DNA of 64,000 bases from Planctomycetota bacterium (GCA_021791715.1 JAJYWB010000023.1:1-64000); one strand, 5' to 3'; counted from the first letter of the stretch, positions 53,512 to 62,881 are shown. Notes: generated from the sequence alone by a model not told the origin. Program-made: numbers and translations.

Positions 53512-55266
53512 TTATAAACCGCTCAGGTCGACCGCGAGGACGCGGACGCCGTTTTTGAGGCCGAGCGATTCGACGATTTGAGCCGTCGCGGGAACCGAGA
53601 TTCCGCGCCTGGGCCCGATGCAGACTCCCGACAATACGCTCGGGTGTTGATCTTTGGCGTCGACCCCGCCGATCGCCAATCCGTTCAAAATCAGCGGCGA
53701 AGCGTTGAGAATCTGAATCCGATGCGTCGGTTTGCCCTTATATTTGGGTCCGTTCTTCAATTCGACATGAACGAGCCGGCCGAGAACGCCTTCGCCGATC
53801 GATGTCGCGATCTCGTCGGCTTTGAGTTCGTCTTGCGACGGCTTGGAATCGGCGAGGGTGAACTTGCCGCCCGGCGCCCAGTTCGTTCCCTTGCCGTCGC
53901 TGATCAAGATCGAAACGACCGCGTCGAGCTTCCGCCCGTGACGTTTCCCGAGTCGAACCTTACACAACACCGACGGATCGGCGGGACGAGAGGGAACCGT
54001 CGTCGTCGATTTGAGCCCGAACACGCGTTTGCCTTCAAACATATCTCGCAATTCTTTGGCGATCGCCGCCGATGAAGCGTCGGTCGATTCAAACTCGAAA
54101 TAAATCGAGCCGAACTTGTCGGGTACGCCCGATTTGGAATCGCGCGGGAGATCCCCCTGGGATGCGTCGAGACGAGCGACAAACCCGCGAGCCATCGCCA
54201 TCTCATGAACGTTCGCCCATTCTTTTGAAAGAACCGCGATCGCCTCCCACGATAAATGTCCGGCGACGTTCCACATCACGAGCTGAGAGACGACGGTCGG
54301 CGCCTTGTCTTCGGCGAGCCTGCGTAAAGCGGCTTGCGAGCGGGCGTCGAAACGCGTTTGGGAAACCTCGCCGAGCTCGAGTTTTTCGCCCTCGGCGGGG
54401 AAAACGACGAGCCCGTCTTGATCGGGAGGCGCGAGACTAACCAACCGCGTGTTCAATCGGCTCGTTTGGCCGGGATCGATCGGCGCGTAGGGAAGACCCG
54501 TCGGAGGAACCGACATCATGCCGCCCCCCATCATACCGCCTCCCATGCCGCCCCCCATCATACCGCCTCCCATGCCGCCCCCCATACCGCCTCCCATACC
54601 CCCCATACCGCCCCCCATCATCCCCCCCATCCGCCAGCTATTGGGATCGCCGACCAACTGACGGATGATCATCGTAAGCATCATCATCCCCATCATGGGA
54701 GGCATCGTTCCGCCGCCGCCTCCCATGCCGCCGCCTCCCATGCCGCCGCCTCCCATGCCGCCGCCCCCCATGCCGCCGCCCATACCTCCGCCCATACCTC
54801 CGCCCATCATACCGCCGCCCATGCCGCCGCCCATGCCGCCCATCATGCCGCCGCCCATACCGCCGCCCATCATACCGCCGCCCATGCCGCCGCCCATGCC
54901 GCCCATGCCCCCCATCATTTGGCCGGTCGCGTTCGACGCGACGACGCCGGGAGGAAGAACCACGCGCAAGCGCCTATTGCCGTTATTCGTTACCGCGACG
55001 ACCATTTTGCCGTCGCCCGTTCCCTCGGCTTGAACCGCGAGTTCGCCCGAGCGCAACCCGACCAAAAGGTCGACCTCGGGGAGTTCCTCGTCGGGAACCT
55101 GTGGCTTTACCTTGCCGGCTCGCTTCTTCGAAGGTTTGACGCTCGATTTCGCCGACTTCTCGGCTTTATCGCCCGCGCCGAACGATGTGGAATGAAAACC
55201 CGCGAATAGACCCAATGCGAACGCTCCAGCCACGGCCGGGGCGAGCTTCCGCGCGATCGAATACAT
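53512..55266 (-). CDS. Exported Gly/Met-rich low-complexity protein
   Basis: 584 aa. A signal peptide (about 8-31) is followed by a Lys/Ser-rich segment, a small beta-rich stretch (LLVGLRSGELAVQAEGTGDG), and then two long blocks of GGM/GGGM repeats (about 113-185 and 212-250) separated by a Met-rich hydrophobic segment (MMGMMMLTMIIRQL). The C-terminal about 330 residues form a normal-complexity domain (SQAALRRLAEDKAPTVVSQL, GVCIGPRRGISVP) that I cannot assign. The repeat DNA (about 54510-54925) is a minisatellite prone to slippage. Possible surface, metal-binding or condensate-forming role is speculation. Confidence 0.82.
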   Translation of the reverse strand: MYSIARKLAPAVAGAFALGLFAGFHSTSFGAGDKAEKSAKSSVKPSKKRAGKVKPQVPDEELPEVDLLVGLRSGELAVQAEGTGDGKMVVAVTNNGNRRLRVVLPPGVVASNATGQMMGGMGGMGGGMGGGMMGGGMGGGMMGGMGGGMGGGMMGGGMGGGMGGGMGGGGMGGGGMGGGGMGGGGGTMPPMMGMMMLTMIIRQLVGDPNSWRMGGMMGGGMGGMGGGMGGGMGGGMMGGGMGGGMMGGGMMSVPPTGLPYAPIDPGQTSRLNTRLVSLAPPDQDGLVVFPAEGEKLELGEVSQTRFDARSQAALRRLAEDKAPTVVSQLVMWNVAGHLSWEAIAVLSKEWANVHEMAMARGFVARLDASQGDLPRDSKSGVPDKFGSIYFEFESTDASSAAIAKELRDMFEGKRVFGLKSTTTVPSRPADPSVLCKVRLGKRHGRKLDAVVSILISDGKGTNWAPGGKFTLADSKPSQDELKADEIATSIGEGVLGRLVHVELKNGPKYKGKPTHRIQILNASPLILNGLAIGGVDAKDQHPSVLSGVCIGPRRGISVPATAQIVESLGLKNGVRVLAVDLSGL

Positions 55267-56219
55267 AATGTCGAAACTTTCAAGAAGAGAAGGGGGAGAA
55301 ACGAAACGGCCTCCTCGGCCGTTCCACCCGCGAACCGAAAATCGAACCTTCTTGGATCAAGAGGAGAATCGAGACGATCCGAGTCGAGACGATTTCGTGA
55401 AGACGAACTATAGACGAACGAGACTAACGATTTATTCGATGTTCAGTCAATAATTTTTTCGCCATGATCACACGAACCGACGGGCCGCGATTTTCAACGC
55501 CGCGTCACGACGCCGTCCCCCCTCGCTCGCCCGCCGCCGCGCTCCACGACACGCATTTGTGATCGATTACACCAACGATCTCAATCCAATCCTTATTATT
55601 AAATGTATCATCCGAATTCTCAAATCGCTCCGCCGCCGACCTCGCCGATCGCTCCAAAGCCCCCTTTTCGTCCGGGGCGGCGATCGCTCACGCGCTCTCA
55701 CGATATCCGGCGCTCACGATATCCCGAGCTCACAAAAACCGCGGCGAAACGAATCAACGTCGCGAGTCTTAAGATTGATCGAAGTCCCGATATGTGATTA
55801 TTCAAGTCGATTCTACAAAGACCCGCCGGGGGAACACGCCCGTTCCGACGGTCGACGCGTCCGCTCGATCCGTCGCGCGTCGCGCAAACGATCGAGAGTC
55901 GCCGTCCTCGTCGTCTAGTAAACAAAAAATAATATATTAAGCAAATATTAATCGTTAAGCCGATGGATTTCACGAACGACTTAGGCGAAATAATTATATA
56001 TATTTATAATTTCTGTCAGGCGATCACGGTCGATTTCGTCAGACGAACGCGTCGCCGCTCGGGATGGAAAGGTTTAATTCGATCGTCGCGATGATTCGAG
56101 ACTCAAACGAACGAATGGAGGCGCAAGGTCGCCTTCGGGTTTCGGATTGGTTCCGAGGATTTTGAAGGGAATGCGCCGGTTCGGCTCCGTTCGGACGTTC
56201 GGCGGGTCGAGAGATCCTC
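55267..56219. other. Long intergenic region, no convincing gene
   Basis: About 950 bp. Two overlapping plus-strand frames (55559-55918 and 55603-55797) are open but without ribosome-binding sites and with Arg-rich translations. TTGACT on the minus strand near 55445 may belong to the promoter of the Gly/Met-rich gene. 55915-55950 and 55985-56020 are extremely AT-rich. Confidence 0.45.
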
Positions 56220-56248
56220 TTGAATCTCGAGCTCGGCGACGTCATAAT
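56220..56248 (+). promoter_or_regulatory. Probable promoter of the small basic protein gene
   Basis: TTGAAT (56220-56225), 17-bp spacer, CATAAT (56243-56248), 41 bases before the start codon. Confidence 0.5.
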
Positions 56249-56289
56249 ACGCGTCTAAACGTCAATCCATTCCCGTTACGGGTTCGATC

Positions 56290-56433
56290 ATGAAAGTCAA
56301 AACAAAGCATCGTAAAAGTTACAAATGGCGCAAGCGGGCCGATAGCTCGCCGATCGCGAAGGGCCGCAGACCCAAGCGACAAGGCCGTAACCCGAGCAAA
56401 ACCAAACATTTGGGTGGAGCGGGGCTGAAGTGA
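56290..56433 (+). CDS. 47-aa highly basic protein, probably nucleic-acid binding
   Basis: Reads MKVKTKHRKSYKWRKRADSS, then GRRPKRQGRNPSKTKH and ends GAGLK. About 40 percent of residues are Lys, Arg or His, with almost no acidic residues. Composition and length resemble small ribosome-associated or chromosomal proteins, but it does not match the PVC-superphylum signature small basic protein as I remember it. It has its own promoter-like sequence and a GC-rich dyad downstream (CCGCGGCGA/TCGTCGCGG near 56460-56479). The ribosome-binding site is weak. Confidence 0.6.
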   Translation: MKVKTKHRKSYKWRKRADSSPIAKGRRPKRQGRNPSKTKHLGGAGLK

Positions 56434-57000
56434 CGCGGCGCCGCCTCAAGCGCATCGCTCCGCGGCGAATCGTCGCGGCTTAACGGATACTTTAAGTCGT
56501 CGAGGCGCGCCGACGGCCGATCATTCGTTCGGCCTCAATCGATCCGAATCATCGCGAAGCATCGAACGTGAACGCCCGACCCAATAAATGGTCGGGTGTT
56601 CGTGTTTCGAATACCTCGAATAAACGATATCGACGGAGGCGTGTCGAACGGCCGCAATCGCAACGATCGTTCACGATCAAGTTACCTCAGCGGACGAACC
56701 TCAAGAGTCATCGTCTCGAGTCGGCATTCGACGTGCGCGCTCCTTCGAGAGAACGGATGTTGTGTGATACCAACGCACCGTACACGCAAACGAGGTTCCA
56801 ATAAAATGATCAATCAAAAGATCTATTGAAATGAACAGATTTTCCTCGCGAGAGCGTCGGGTCGGCGTGATCGCGGCTTCATCGCGTTAGGTCGTTCGCT
56901 CCCCCTCGGCTTAGGAGTGGCTCGCGGGCGATCCGGAAAAGCGATCGAGACCTGATCGGCTCAATTAGATCGGTTTCAGAGCCGATTCGCCAATAAAACG
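56434..57000. other. Intergenic region with a strong isolated hairpin
   Basis: GAACGCCCGACC (56570-56581 region) pairs fully with GGTCGGGTGTTC (56590-56601), one G-T pair, loop of about 8 bases. No T-run follows. The open frames at 56568-56829 run across this hairpin and look noncoding (Arg/Ser-rich, no ribosome-binding site). Confidence 0.45.
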
Positions 57001-57215
57001 ATTACCTGTTCAATATTGAGATGTAAGTGTTTTCCGTTTAGGAGGGCCGACCTCCCGGCGAGCCTCTATTGTTAAACTTCGGCGACGAGGCCTTTTTTTA
57101 ACAATCAATGATCGCAAACATCATAATGGGGCTTTCTAGAAGGATCGATCATTCCGGATCGGGTTCGCCTTCGAATCCCGCCGAATGTCGCGGTTTTCCT
57201 TCCGGATAGCCTTTG
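57000..57215 (-). repeat. Composite repeat copy in inverse orientation (core 57041-57135)
   Basis: Read on the minus strand: left module GGCTATCCGGAAGGAAAA (57195-57212), core words GCCCCATTATGATGTTTGCG and GGCCTCGTCGCCG, right arm GGCTCGCCGGGAGGTCGGCC (about 57043-57065), then the AT-rich right module. The left arm has been lost. Confidence 0.72.
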
Positions 57216-57358
57216 ATCATTTGTTCCGCGCATCCGAGAAGATTCGACGCGTTCGTGGAATCGAGAGGAACGAAGCGAAGGCGATCGGTCGGCTCGTCCG
57301 AAGTCGCAACGTCGCTCGAGCCTCGTTCCGCTCTCGATTCATCGTGAATCAGTCGATT

Positions 57359-57802
57359 TCAAGACGTTTCAAGCATCTCCTCGGGCTCGAATTCGTGCTC
57401 GTCGGTGTAAAACTGGAAAAACCGCTGCCCAGCCACGTAATCGAGCATCGCTCGGCGCACCGTCTGAATCCGCTTGAGGAACTTGCGGTATTGATCGAGC
57501 ATTCGTTTCCGCTCGTCGGCGGGCATGTCGAGGATATCGACATAAGCGCGCTTGCCCGTGTCGGGATCGCGGACGCTCCAAAGCCGCTTGAATCGCTCTC
57601 CAGTCTCGTCGTCCTCAAAACACAGCATACGAGCGTATTGACGCGCTTTCATCTTTTTGGCGAACGCGATCAGCTCGATTTCCGGGCCGAATCCGCCGTT
57701 CGCCTCGATCCACGCGACGATTCGCTCGGTCTCGAGCCGAGGGCCCTCGGAGGCGCACAATTCCTTCAATCCGGAAACGATCTCGGCGGGTCCCATCTCC
57801 AT
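57359..57802 (-). CDS. Hypothetical 147-aa soluble protein
   Basis: Not recognised as a named family. The sequence is helical and charged, with LIAFAKKMKARQYARMLCFED, RFKRLWSVRDPDTGKRAYVDIL, MPADERKRMLDQYRKFLKRIQ and an acidic end FYTDEHEFEPEEMLE. Codon use is normal for the window and GAGGG lies about 9 bases before ATG 57802 (an in-frame ATG at 57817 lacks such a site). Very likely a real, probably DNA- or ribosome-associated protein, but that is only a guess from composition. Confidence 0.78.
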   Translation of the reverse strand: MEMGPAEIVSGLKELCASEGPRLETERIVAWIEANGGFGPEIELIAFAKKMKARQYARMLCFEDDETGERFKRLWSVRDPDTGKRAYVDILDMPADERKRMLDQYRKFLKRIQTVRRAMLDYVAGQRFFQFYTDEHEFEPEEMLETS

Positions 57803-58034
57803 AAAGCGATCCCTCAAGTACGCGAACGTTCCGATCCTTTATCCCGCACGCGGGCCGATATGATTGGAAATGTAACATCACAGTCTCCGCTTGTCGATGC
57901 ACTCGCGTACAAATCTCGACGAAATTTCACCGCGGAGATCAAACCCGCGATCGTCGTTCAACTGTCGATTCCCGCGCGGGCTTCGACGACGACGCGGATC
58001 GGGTCGATTCATCCTCCCCCCCTTTTCAAGAACG
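57803..58034. other. Divergent intergenic region, no gene seen
   Basis: With the adjoining promoter it makes about 450 bp between divergent genes. Open frames are Arg/Ser-rich and lack ribosome-binding sites; no repeat core is present. Confidence 0.4.
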
Positions 58035-58063
58035 TTGACGCGGACTACTTCAGGCGATAGCGT
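58035..58063 (+). promoter_or_regulatory. Possible promoter of the DUF1080 gene
   Basis: TTGACG (58035-58040), 17-bp spacer, TAGCGT (58058-58063); the start codon is about 190 bases downstream. Confidence 0.4.
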
Positions 58064-58252
58064 GGCCTATCGATCGATGCGTTCCGCGCGTTCGGTCCCG
58101 CGGCGATTCGGCTCTCCGCGACCACGACGACCGCGAACCTTCCGCGCGGGAAATCGACGAGCGACCCGGCACACGCTCGACCCTCCCCACGAACGCCGAA
58201 TAAGACGCGGATCGGATCAAACCGAATGATTCTTCAAACAAAGGAACATGCC

Positions 58253-59014
58253 ATGAAACGTTTAGTGATCGCGGCGGCGACCGCGGTCGTCGCGCTCGGA
58301 GTTTGGGCTTCGAGCCGGGGCGTCGTCGCGGCCAAAGGCGAAGGCGACGGATTCGTTTCGCTCTTCGACGGCAAGAATCTCGACGAATGGAAGATCCCCG
58401 AGGGGGACGGCGGCCATTGGAAAATCGTCGACGGAGTGATCGATTACGACGCACGCAGCGAAGCCAAAGGCGAAAAAAGCCTCGTCAGCAAGCGAACGTT
58501 CGGCGATTTCATCCTCTCGCTCGATTGGAGGTTGAAAGAAACGCCTTACATCAACCCCAACATCGCCTACATCTTACCCGACGGCACGCACGCTCGAGGA
58601 GTCGACGGTAAAGAGCTCAAACTCGCTCTTCCCGACAGCGATTCGGGCGTTTATCTTCGCGATATCAACGGCAAAAGCCAGGTGAATATGTGGTGTTGGC
58701 CGATCGGTTCGGGCGAGGTTTACGGCTACCGAATGGATAAAAGCATGCCGGCGGCGGTGCGCGCCGGTGTGACGCCGAAAACCCAGGCCGATAAGCCCGT
58801 GGGTCAGTGGAATCATTTCGACATCACGCTCAAGGGAGATCGCCTCACGGTCGTTTTAAACGGGATCACGGTGATCGAGCACGCGCAACTCCCGGGCATT
58901 CCCGCCAAAGGTCCGATCGTTTTACAACATCACGGCGGTTACAAAGACGGCAAATATCTGGGACCTCCCAGCCTCGTTCAATTTCGTAATATCAAGATCA
59001 AGTCGCTAGATTGA
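58253..59014 (+). CDS. Secreted DUF1080 (3-keto-disaccharide hydrolase-type) protein
   Basis: 253 aa. A signal peptide (KRLVIAAATAVVALGVWA) is followed by a concanavalin-like jelly-roll of the DUF1080 family: FVSLFDGKNLDEWKIPEG at the start, DFILSLDWRLKETPYINPNI, SDSGVYLRDINGKSQVNMW, WNHFDITLKGDRLTVVLNG and the closing IVLQHHGGYKDG..VQFRNIKIKSLD. Relatives act on 3-keto-glycosides or bind polysaccharides; extremely expanded in planctomycetes. AAAGGA lies 7 bases before the ATG. Confidence 0.93.
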   Translation: MKRLVIAAATAVVALGVWASSRGVVAAKGEGDGFVSLFDGKNLDEWKIPEGDGGHWKIVDGVIDYDARSEAKGEKSLVSKRTFGDFILSLDWRLKETPYINPNIAYILPDGTHARGVDGKELKLALPDSDSGVYLRDINGKSQVNMWCWPIGSGEVYGYRMDKSMPAAVRAGVTPKTQADKPVGQWNHFDITLKGDRLTVVLNGITVIEHAQLPGIPAKGPIVLQHHGGYKDGKYLGPPSLVQFRNIKIKSLD

Positions 59015-59109
59015 TCTTTGTTCCACGGCGAGCGAAAAATCTCGATCGTCGTTCACCGAATGTCGGGGGGCCGATCCGCTTTGGCCGAATCTCTTTTTTT
59101 CCAGTTCGT

Positions 59110-59134
59110 CCCGCCTTGCGTAACTCAAGGCGGG
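59110..59134 (+). terminator. Hairpin after the DUF1080 gene
   Basis: CCCGCCTTG (59110-59118) and CAAGGCGGG (59126-59134) form a perfect 9-bp stem; there is no T-run after it. Confidence 0.45.
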
Positions 59135-59191
59135 ATATCGCTCCGACTCGCGCAGGATCGACCGGCTCGCTCGCGACCGTGAACTCGGCTT

Positions 59192-59218
59192 TTGCCCCCG
59201 TTCCCCCCCGCCTATAAA
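59192..59218 (+). promoter_or_regulatory. Possible promoter of the dihaem cytochrome gene
   Basis: TTGCCC (59192-59197), 15-bp spacer (16 if TTTGCC is used), TATAAA (59213-59218), about 37 bases before the start codon. Confidence 0.4.
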
Positions 59219-59255
59219 ATGGTGGATAATGAAGCGCGGCGGAAGGGGGAAACCG

Positions 59256-60638
59256 ATGACCCGCAAACGATGGATGAGATTTGTATTTTTAGCCTCTTGG
59301 ATCTTCTGCGGCTCGGCTGAGCGATTGATCGCGAGTGACGACGATTCGGCCGCCGCGGCCGAGCGCGGCAGGATCGCTCTTACTTTGGGAAGCTTTCTCG
59401 CCCCCGAATGGAAGTCTTCGGCGTACGCGGCCACGGCGTCTTTCCTGGGCATGGCGCCGAGCGACGCCGAAACCAAGCCCGAGGCGTTTTCGGCTGCGTT
59501 TCGAGCGCGTTACGGCCTGCACGAGGCGCCCTACCCTAACGACGGCCTGCCGATGGGGATCCGTCGCGGCAAAGGCGCCGACGGCCGAAAACAAGGCTTG
59601 CAAATCGATTGCATGGTTTGTCACGGAGGATCGATCGGCGGACAAAGCTATGTGGGTTTAGGCAATACGACGCTCGATCTCGACACGCTCTTACGCGAGA
59701 TGACGCTCGCCGACGGTCGCAGGCCGCCGCCTCGCGTCTTCACACTCAATTCGACCCGAGGGACGGTGAACGCGGGGCAAATCGCGGCGATCTTGCTGAG
59801 CCTGAGGAATCCCGATCTTTCGCGCTCGAGGATTCCGATTCCGCTCGGCGCGAACCTTCCCGAACTCGACGTTCCGCCGTGGTGGCGGCTCGCCAAAAAA
59901 ACGACGATCTATTACGACGGCCGAACCGACGCTCGTTCCGTTCGCACAAACATGCAATTTCTTCTGGGTGAATTCACACTGGAAGATTTCAAACGTATGG
60001 AACCGACGTTTCGCGATATCCGTGAATATTTTAAAAGCATCAAGCCGCCGAAATACCCGTTCACGATCGATCGAGAGCGCGCCGTGATCGGTCGAGTCGT
60101 CTTTGAAAAATCGTGCTCGAAGTGTCATGGAACTTACGGCGCCGACGGCGAATACCCCAACGTGATTGTTGAGCTTGATAAGATCGGCACCGATCCCAAA
60201 CGCGCCCTGGGGCTTTCGGATCGCCTGATCGCGCATTACAACTCGACTTGGCTCGGCGAGGAATATCCCGCCGATACGAAGATGATCGGCTACCAGGCGC
60301 CTCCGCTCGACGGAATCTGGGCGACCGCTCCCTTCCTGCACAACGGGTCGGTCCCCACGCTCGACGCGCTTCTCGATTCCTCAAAACGACCGATCCGCTT
60401 TCGAAAACCTCCGACGACAGACTTTCAATATTATGATCAGATGAACGTTGGTTGGAAGGTCGAGACGATCGATCCGAGCGAGACCGATCGCGATATCCCC
60501 AAAGACGCTCCGCCGACCGAGGCTCGTCGAATTTACGATACAAGACGCTTCGGCCTGGGAAACCAGGGGCATTTGTACGGCGACAAGCTGAAAGACGCCG
60601 ACCGCCGCGCCTTGATTGAATATCTTAAAACGCTCTGA
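59256..60638 (+). CDS. Exported dihaem cytochrome c protein
   Basis: 460 aa. A signal peptide (RWMRFVFLASWIFCGSA) is followed by two CxxCH haem c sites, CMVCH (about 125) and CSKCH (about 285), plus the closing motif APPLDGIWATAPFLHNGSVPTLDALL that is typical of di-haem peroxidase/RoxA-like cytochromes. A peroxidase- or dehydrogenase-coupled electron-transfer role in the periplasm is likely; the partner is unknown. ATG 59256 is chosen over 59229 because GGAAGGGGG lies about 6 bases upstream. The MsrA gene follows 37 bp after the stop. Confidence 0.9.
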   Translation: MTRKRWMRFVFLASWIFCGSAERLIASDDDSAAAAERGRIALTLGSFLAPEWKSSAYAATASFLGMAPSDAETKPEAFSAAFRARYGLHEAPYPNDGLPMGIRRGKGADGRKQGLQIDCMVCHGGSIGGQSYVGLGNTTLDLDTLLREMTLADGRRPPPRVFTLNSTRGTVNAGQIAAILLSLRNPDLSRSRIPIPLGANLPELDVPPWWRLAKKTTIYYDGRTDARSVRTNMQFLLGEFTLEDFKRMEPTFRDIREYFKSIKPPKYPFTIDRERAVIGRVVFEKSCSKCHGTYGADGEYPNVIVELDKIGTDPKRALGLSDRLIAHYNSTWLGEEYPADTKMIGYQAPPLDGIWATAPFLHNGSVPTLDALLDSSKRPIRFRKPPTTDFQYYDQMNVGWKVETIDPSETDRDIPKDAPPTEARRIYDTRRFGLGNQGHLYGDKLKDADRRALIEYLKTL

Positions 60639-60675
60639 TTCGATCTTTCTTTTATAAGAAATGGAACGTGATACG

Positions 60676-61158
60676 ATGAGCGATTCTCGACAAGCGATGT
60701 TCGGAGCGGGTTGTTTTTGGGGGGTCGAAGAGACGTTCCGCGGGGTCGACGGAGTCGTTTCCACCGCGGTCGGCTATTCGGGAGGAAAAACGAGCAATCC
60801 GACCTATCAAGATGTCTGTTCAGACGAAACGGGGCACGCCGAGGTCGTTTTGGTCGATTACGACCCCGAGCGGGTCTCTTATGAAAAGCTGCTCGACGTG
60901 TTTTGGGCGAGCCACGATCCGACGACTCTCAACCGTCAGGGGCCCGATTTCGGCTCGCAATATCGATCGGCGATCTTTTATTTTAGCGACGATCAGCGCG
61001 AGGTCGCTCTCGCCTCCAAAGAGCGCGAGCAAGCGAGCGGTCGATTCCGCAGGCCGATCGTCACCGAGATCTCGCCGGCGAAGCCGTTTTATCGCGCCGA
61101 GGAGTATCATCAAAGGTATCTCGCGAAACGCGGTCAATCGAGCTGCGGAACGCATTGA
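60676..61158 (+). CDS. msrA: Peptide-methionine (S)-S-oxide reductase
   Basis: 160-aa repair enzyme reducing Met-S-sulfoxide in proteins. The catalytic motif GCFWGVEE has its cysteine at residue 13; [15 protein letters not shown], the GHAEVV stretch and [11 protein letters not shown] near the end complete the family pattern, and a resolving cysteine is in SSCGTH. An in-frame ATG at 60661 would add five residues. No signal peptide, so cytoplasmic. It lies 37 bp after the dihaem cytochrome gene and may be cotranscribed. Confidence 0.96.
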   Translation: MSDSRQAMFGAGCFWGVEETFRGVDGVVSTAVGYSGGKTSNPTYQDVCSDETGHAEVVLVDYDPERVSYEKLLDVFWASHDPTTLNRQGPDFGSQYRSAIFYFSDDQREVALASKEREQASGRFRRPIVTEISPAKPFYRAEEYHQRYLAKRGQSSCGTH

Positions 61159-61280
61159 AGCGCGATTCGCCGATCGATTCGTCAAGACGATCCGGTCGCG
61201 ACGATTCAATCGCCTCGACCGATCGTTTGATCGCATGAAAAGTTCCTGCTCTATTATTTGATCAATTGTAAGCGATCGAT

Positions 61281-62609
61281 TCAGATAAGCTTATCGATCG
61301 GTCGCGCGGTGAGGGGAAGGATCGACACGGGTCGATCGGTTTTATCGACGATGAAGCTCGCGGGATCGATTCCGAGGTTGTGGTAGATCGTCGCGAGGAT
61401 ATCGAGGTAATGGATCGGATTCGTCGCGGCGTAGGCGCCGAGTTTATCGGTCGAGCCGATCACCTGGCCGGTTTTCATTCCGCCGCACGCGAGCAGCGCC
61501 GAGTTGACGGGCGCCCAGTGGTCGCGTCCCGCGTCTTTATTAATTTTGGGAGTGCGGCCGAATTCGCCCCAGACGACGACGGTGACGTCGCGATCGAGCC
61601 CGCGCTGGTGAATATCTTCGATCAAAGCCGAGATCCCCCGATCAAAGAGCGGAAGGTGCTCGCGCAACCAATTGAAGTTTTGTCCGTGCGTGTCCCAGAA
61701 GCCGTACGCCACCGTGACGCACCTCGCTCCCGCCTCGACGAGCCTGCGAGCCGTCAGGAGCTGATCGTTCCACGTCGGCGCGCCGTCCCCCCAGTGCCGC
61801 GAACTCCCCCGACCGTAACGATCGCGCAGCCGAGGATCCTCGCGGTCGAGATCGAGCGCCTTCGCGACTTTGTCTGAAGTTAAAACTGTAAAAGCGCGAT
61901 CATAAAATTGATCAAGACCTTGAATCGACGACGAATCGACCTCGCGACGGAAGCGGTCGAATTCGGCGAGGAGCGAACGCCTGCCGCGGAAGCGGTCGTC
62001 GCTCACCGCGGTTTGTTTGAGCAGCGCCAGATCCTCTCCGCTCATCTTCGACGCCGCGTACGATTGTCCCAAGGCGCCTGGGCCTGGGGTGTTGTACGGT
62101 TTGTGCACCATCGTCGGCGAAAGATCGATGTACGGCGGTACCACGGGATCGGCGTAACCCTTCACCCGCGCGATCACCGAGCCGAAATTGGGCTTCCCCT
62201 CGCGCTCGGCGACCGACATCGGAAAACCCGTCAAATTTTGGAAGCTGCTGTGCTCGTCGCGCAGGCCGACGATCGATCGAATGATTGAATATTTGTCGGT
62301 GATCGACGCGAGCCTGGGCAGAAGTTCGCCGATCGAGATACCGGGGACGCGCGTCGCGATCGGTTGGAACTCGCCGCGAACTTCTTTGGGGGCCTCGGGC
62401 TTAAGGTCGAAGGTGTCTTGATGAGCAAGTCCCCCCGTCAGATACACCATGATGACCGATTTGTGAGAGCCCCTCTTACCCGAGCGATCCTCGGCGCGGA
62501 GGAGTTCAGGAAGCGAGAGCCCGCCGAGCGTGAGTCCGCCGATCGTTAAAAACGAGCGTCGCGTCATTCCGTCGCAGTAGCGCGATCCAGGCCCGAAGAC
62601 GTTGATCAT
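61281..62609 (-). CDS. DUF1501 domain protein (Tat-exported)
   Basis: 442 aa. A twin-arginine signal lies within the first 35 residues (DGMTRRSFLTIGGLTLGGLSL). Family motifs: SVIMVYLTGGLAHQDTFDLK, DKYSIIRSIVGLRDEHSS, TVAYGFWDTHGQNF and VVVWGEFGRTPKINKDAGRDHW. It is a diverged paralog of the 48416-49849 protein. ATG 62609 is preferred, with GAGGGGAAG about 10 bases upstream; the 27 further in-frame codons look noncoding. The expected DUF1549/DUF1553 partner is not in the window. Confidence 0.92.
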   Translation of the reverse strand: MINVFGPGSRYCDGMTRRSFLTIGGLTLGGLSLPELLRAEDRSGKRGSHKSVIMVYLTGGLAHQDTFDLKPEAPKEVRGEFQPIATRVPGISIGELLPRLASITDKYSIIRSIVGLRDEHSSFQNLTGFPMSVAEREGKPNFGSVIARVKGYADPVVPPYIDLSPTMVHKPYNTPGPGALGQSYAASKMSGEDLALLKQTAVSDDRFRGRRSLLAEFDRFRREVDSSSIQGLDQFYDRAFTVLTSDKVAKALDLDREDPRLRDRYGRGSSRHWGDGAPTWNDQLLTARRLVEAGARCVTVAYGFWDTHGQNFNWLREHLPLFDRGISALIEDIHQRGLDRDVTVVVWGEFGRTPKINKDAGRDHWAPVNSALLACGGMKTGQVIGSTDKLGAYAATNPIHYLDILATIYHNLGIDPASFIVDKTDRPVSILPLTARPIDKLI

Positions 62610-62721
62610 GGCGTAAACTTCCCCTCGAAACACACCCGGTTGGGGTCGATTTCCAACAAGAGTATAACATTCCCAGGTCGAGGAATACACCCTTGATCGC
62701 GATTCGGCGAGGCTCGGCGGA

Positions 62722-62875
62722 TCGACGTATCCCGATCGCCTTTCGATTCAATCGCCCGATCATTCGTCGAGGGCGTGTCTCACCGTTGTCGACGTATCCC
62801 GATCGCCTTTCGATTCAATCGCCCGATCATTCGTCGAGGGCGTGTCTCACCGTTGTCGATGTATCCCGATCGTCA
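62722..62875. repeat. 67-bp tandem repeat, 2.3 copies
   Basis: Units start at 62722, 62789 and 62856, exactly 67 bp apart; the first two are identical or nearly so, and the third is cut after about 20 bases, just before the stop codon of the next minus-strand gene (62882). The unit includes GTATCCCGATCGCC and CGAGGGCGTGTCTCACCG. Confidence 0.93.
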
Positions 62876-62881
62876 TGCGCT

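Noticed and set aside
54334-55209. His/Ala-rich and Pro-rich plus-strand frames opposite the Gly/Met protein
   Set aside because: They are the other-strand readings of the GGM repeat DNA; only the minus strand has a signal peptide and terminator.
56039-56245. 68-residue minus-strand frame upstream of the basic protein gene
   Set aside because: No ribosome-binding site, Arg/Ser-rich, and it overlaps the likely promoter of the plus-strand gene.
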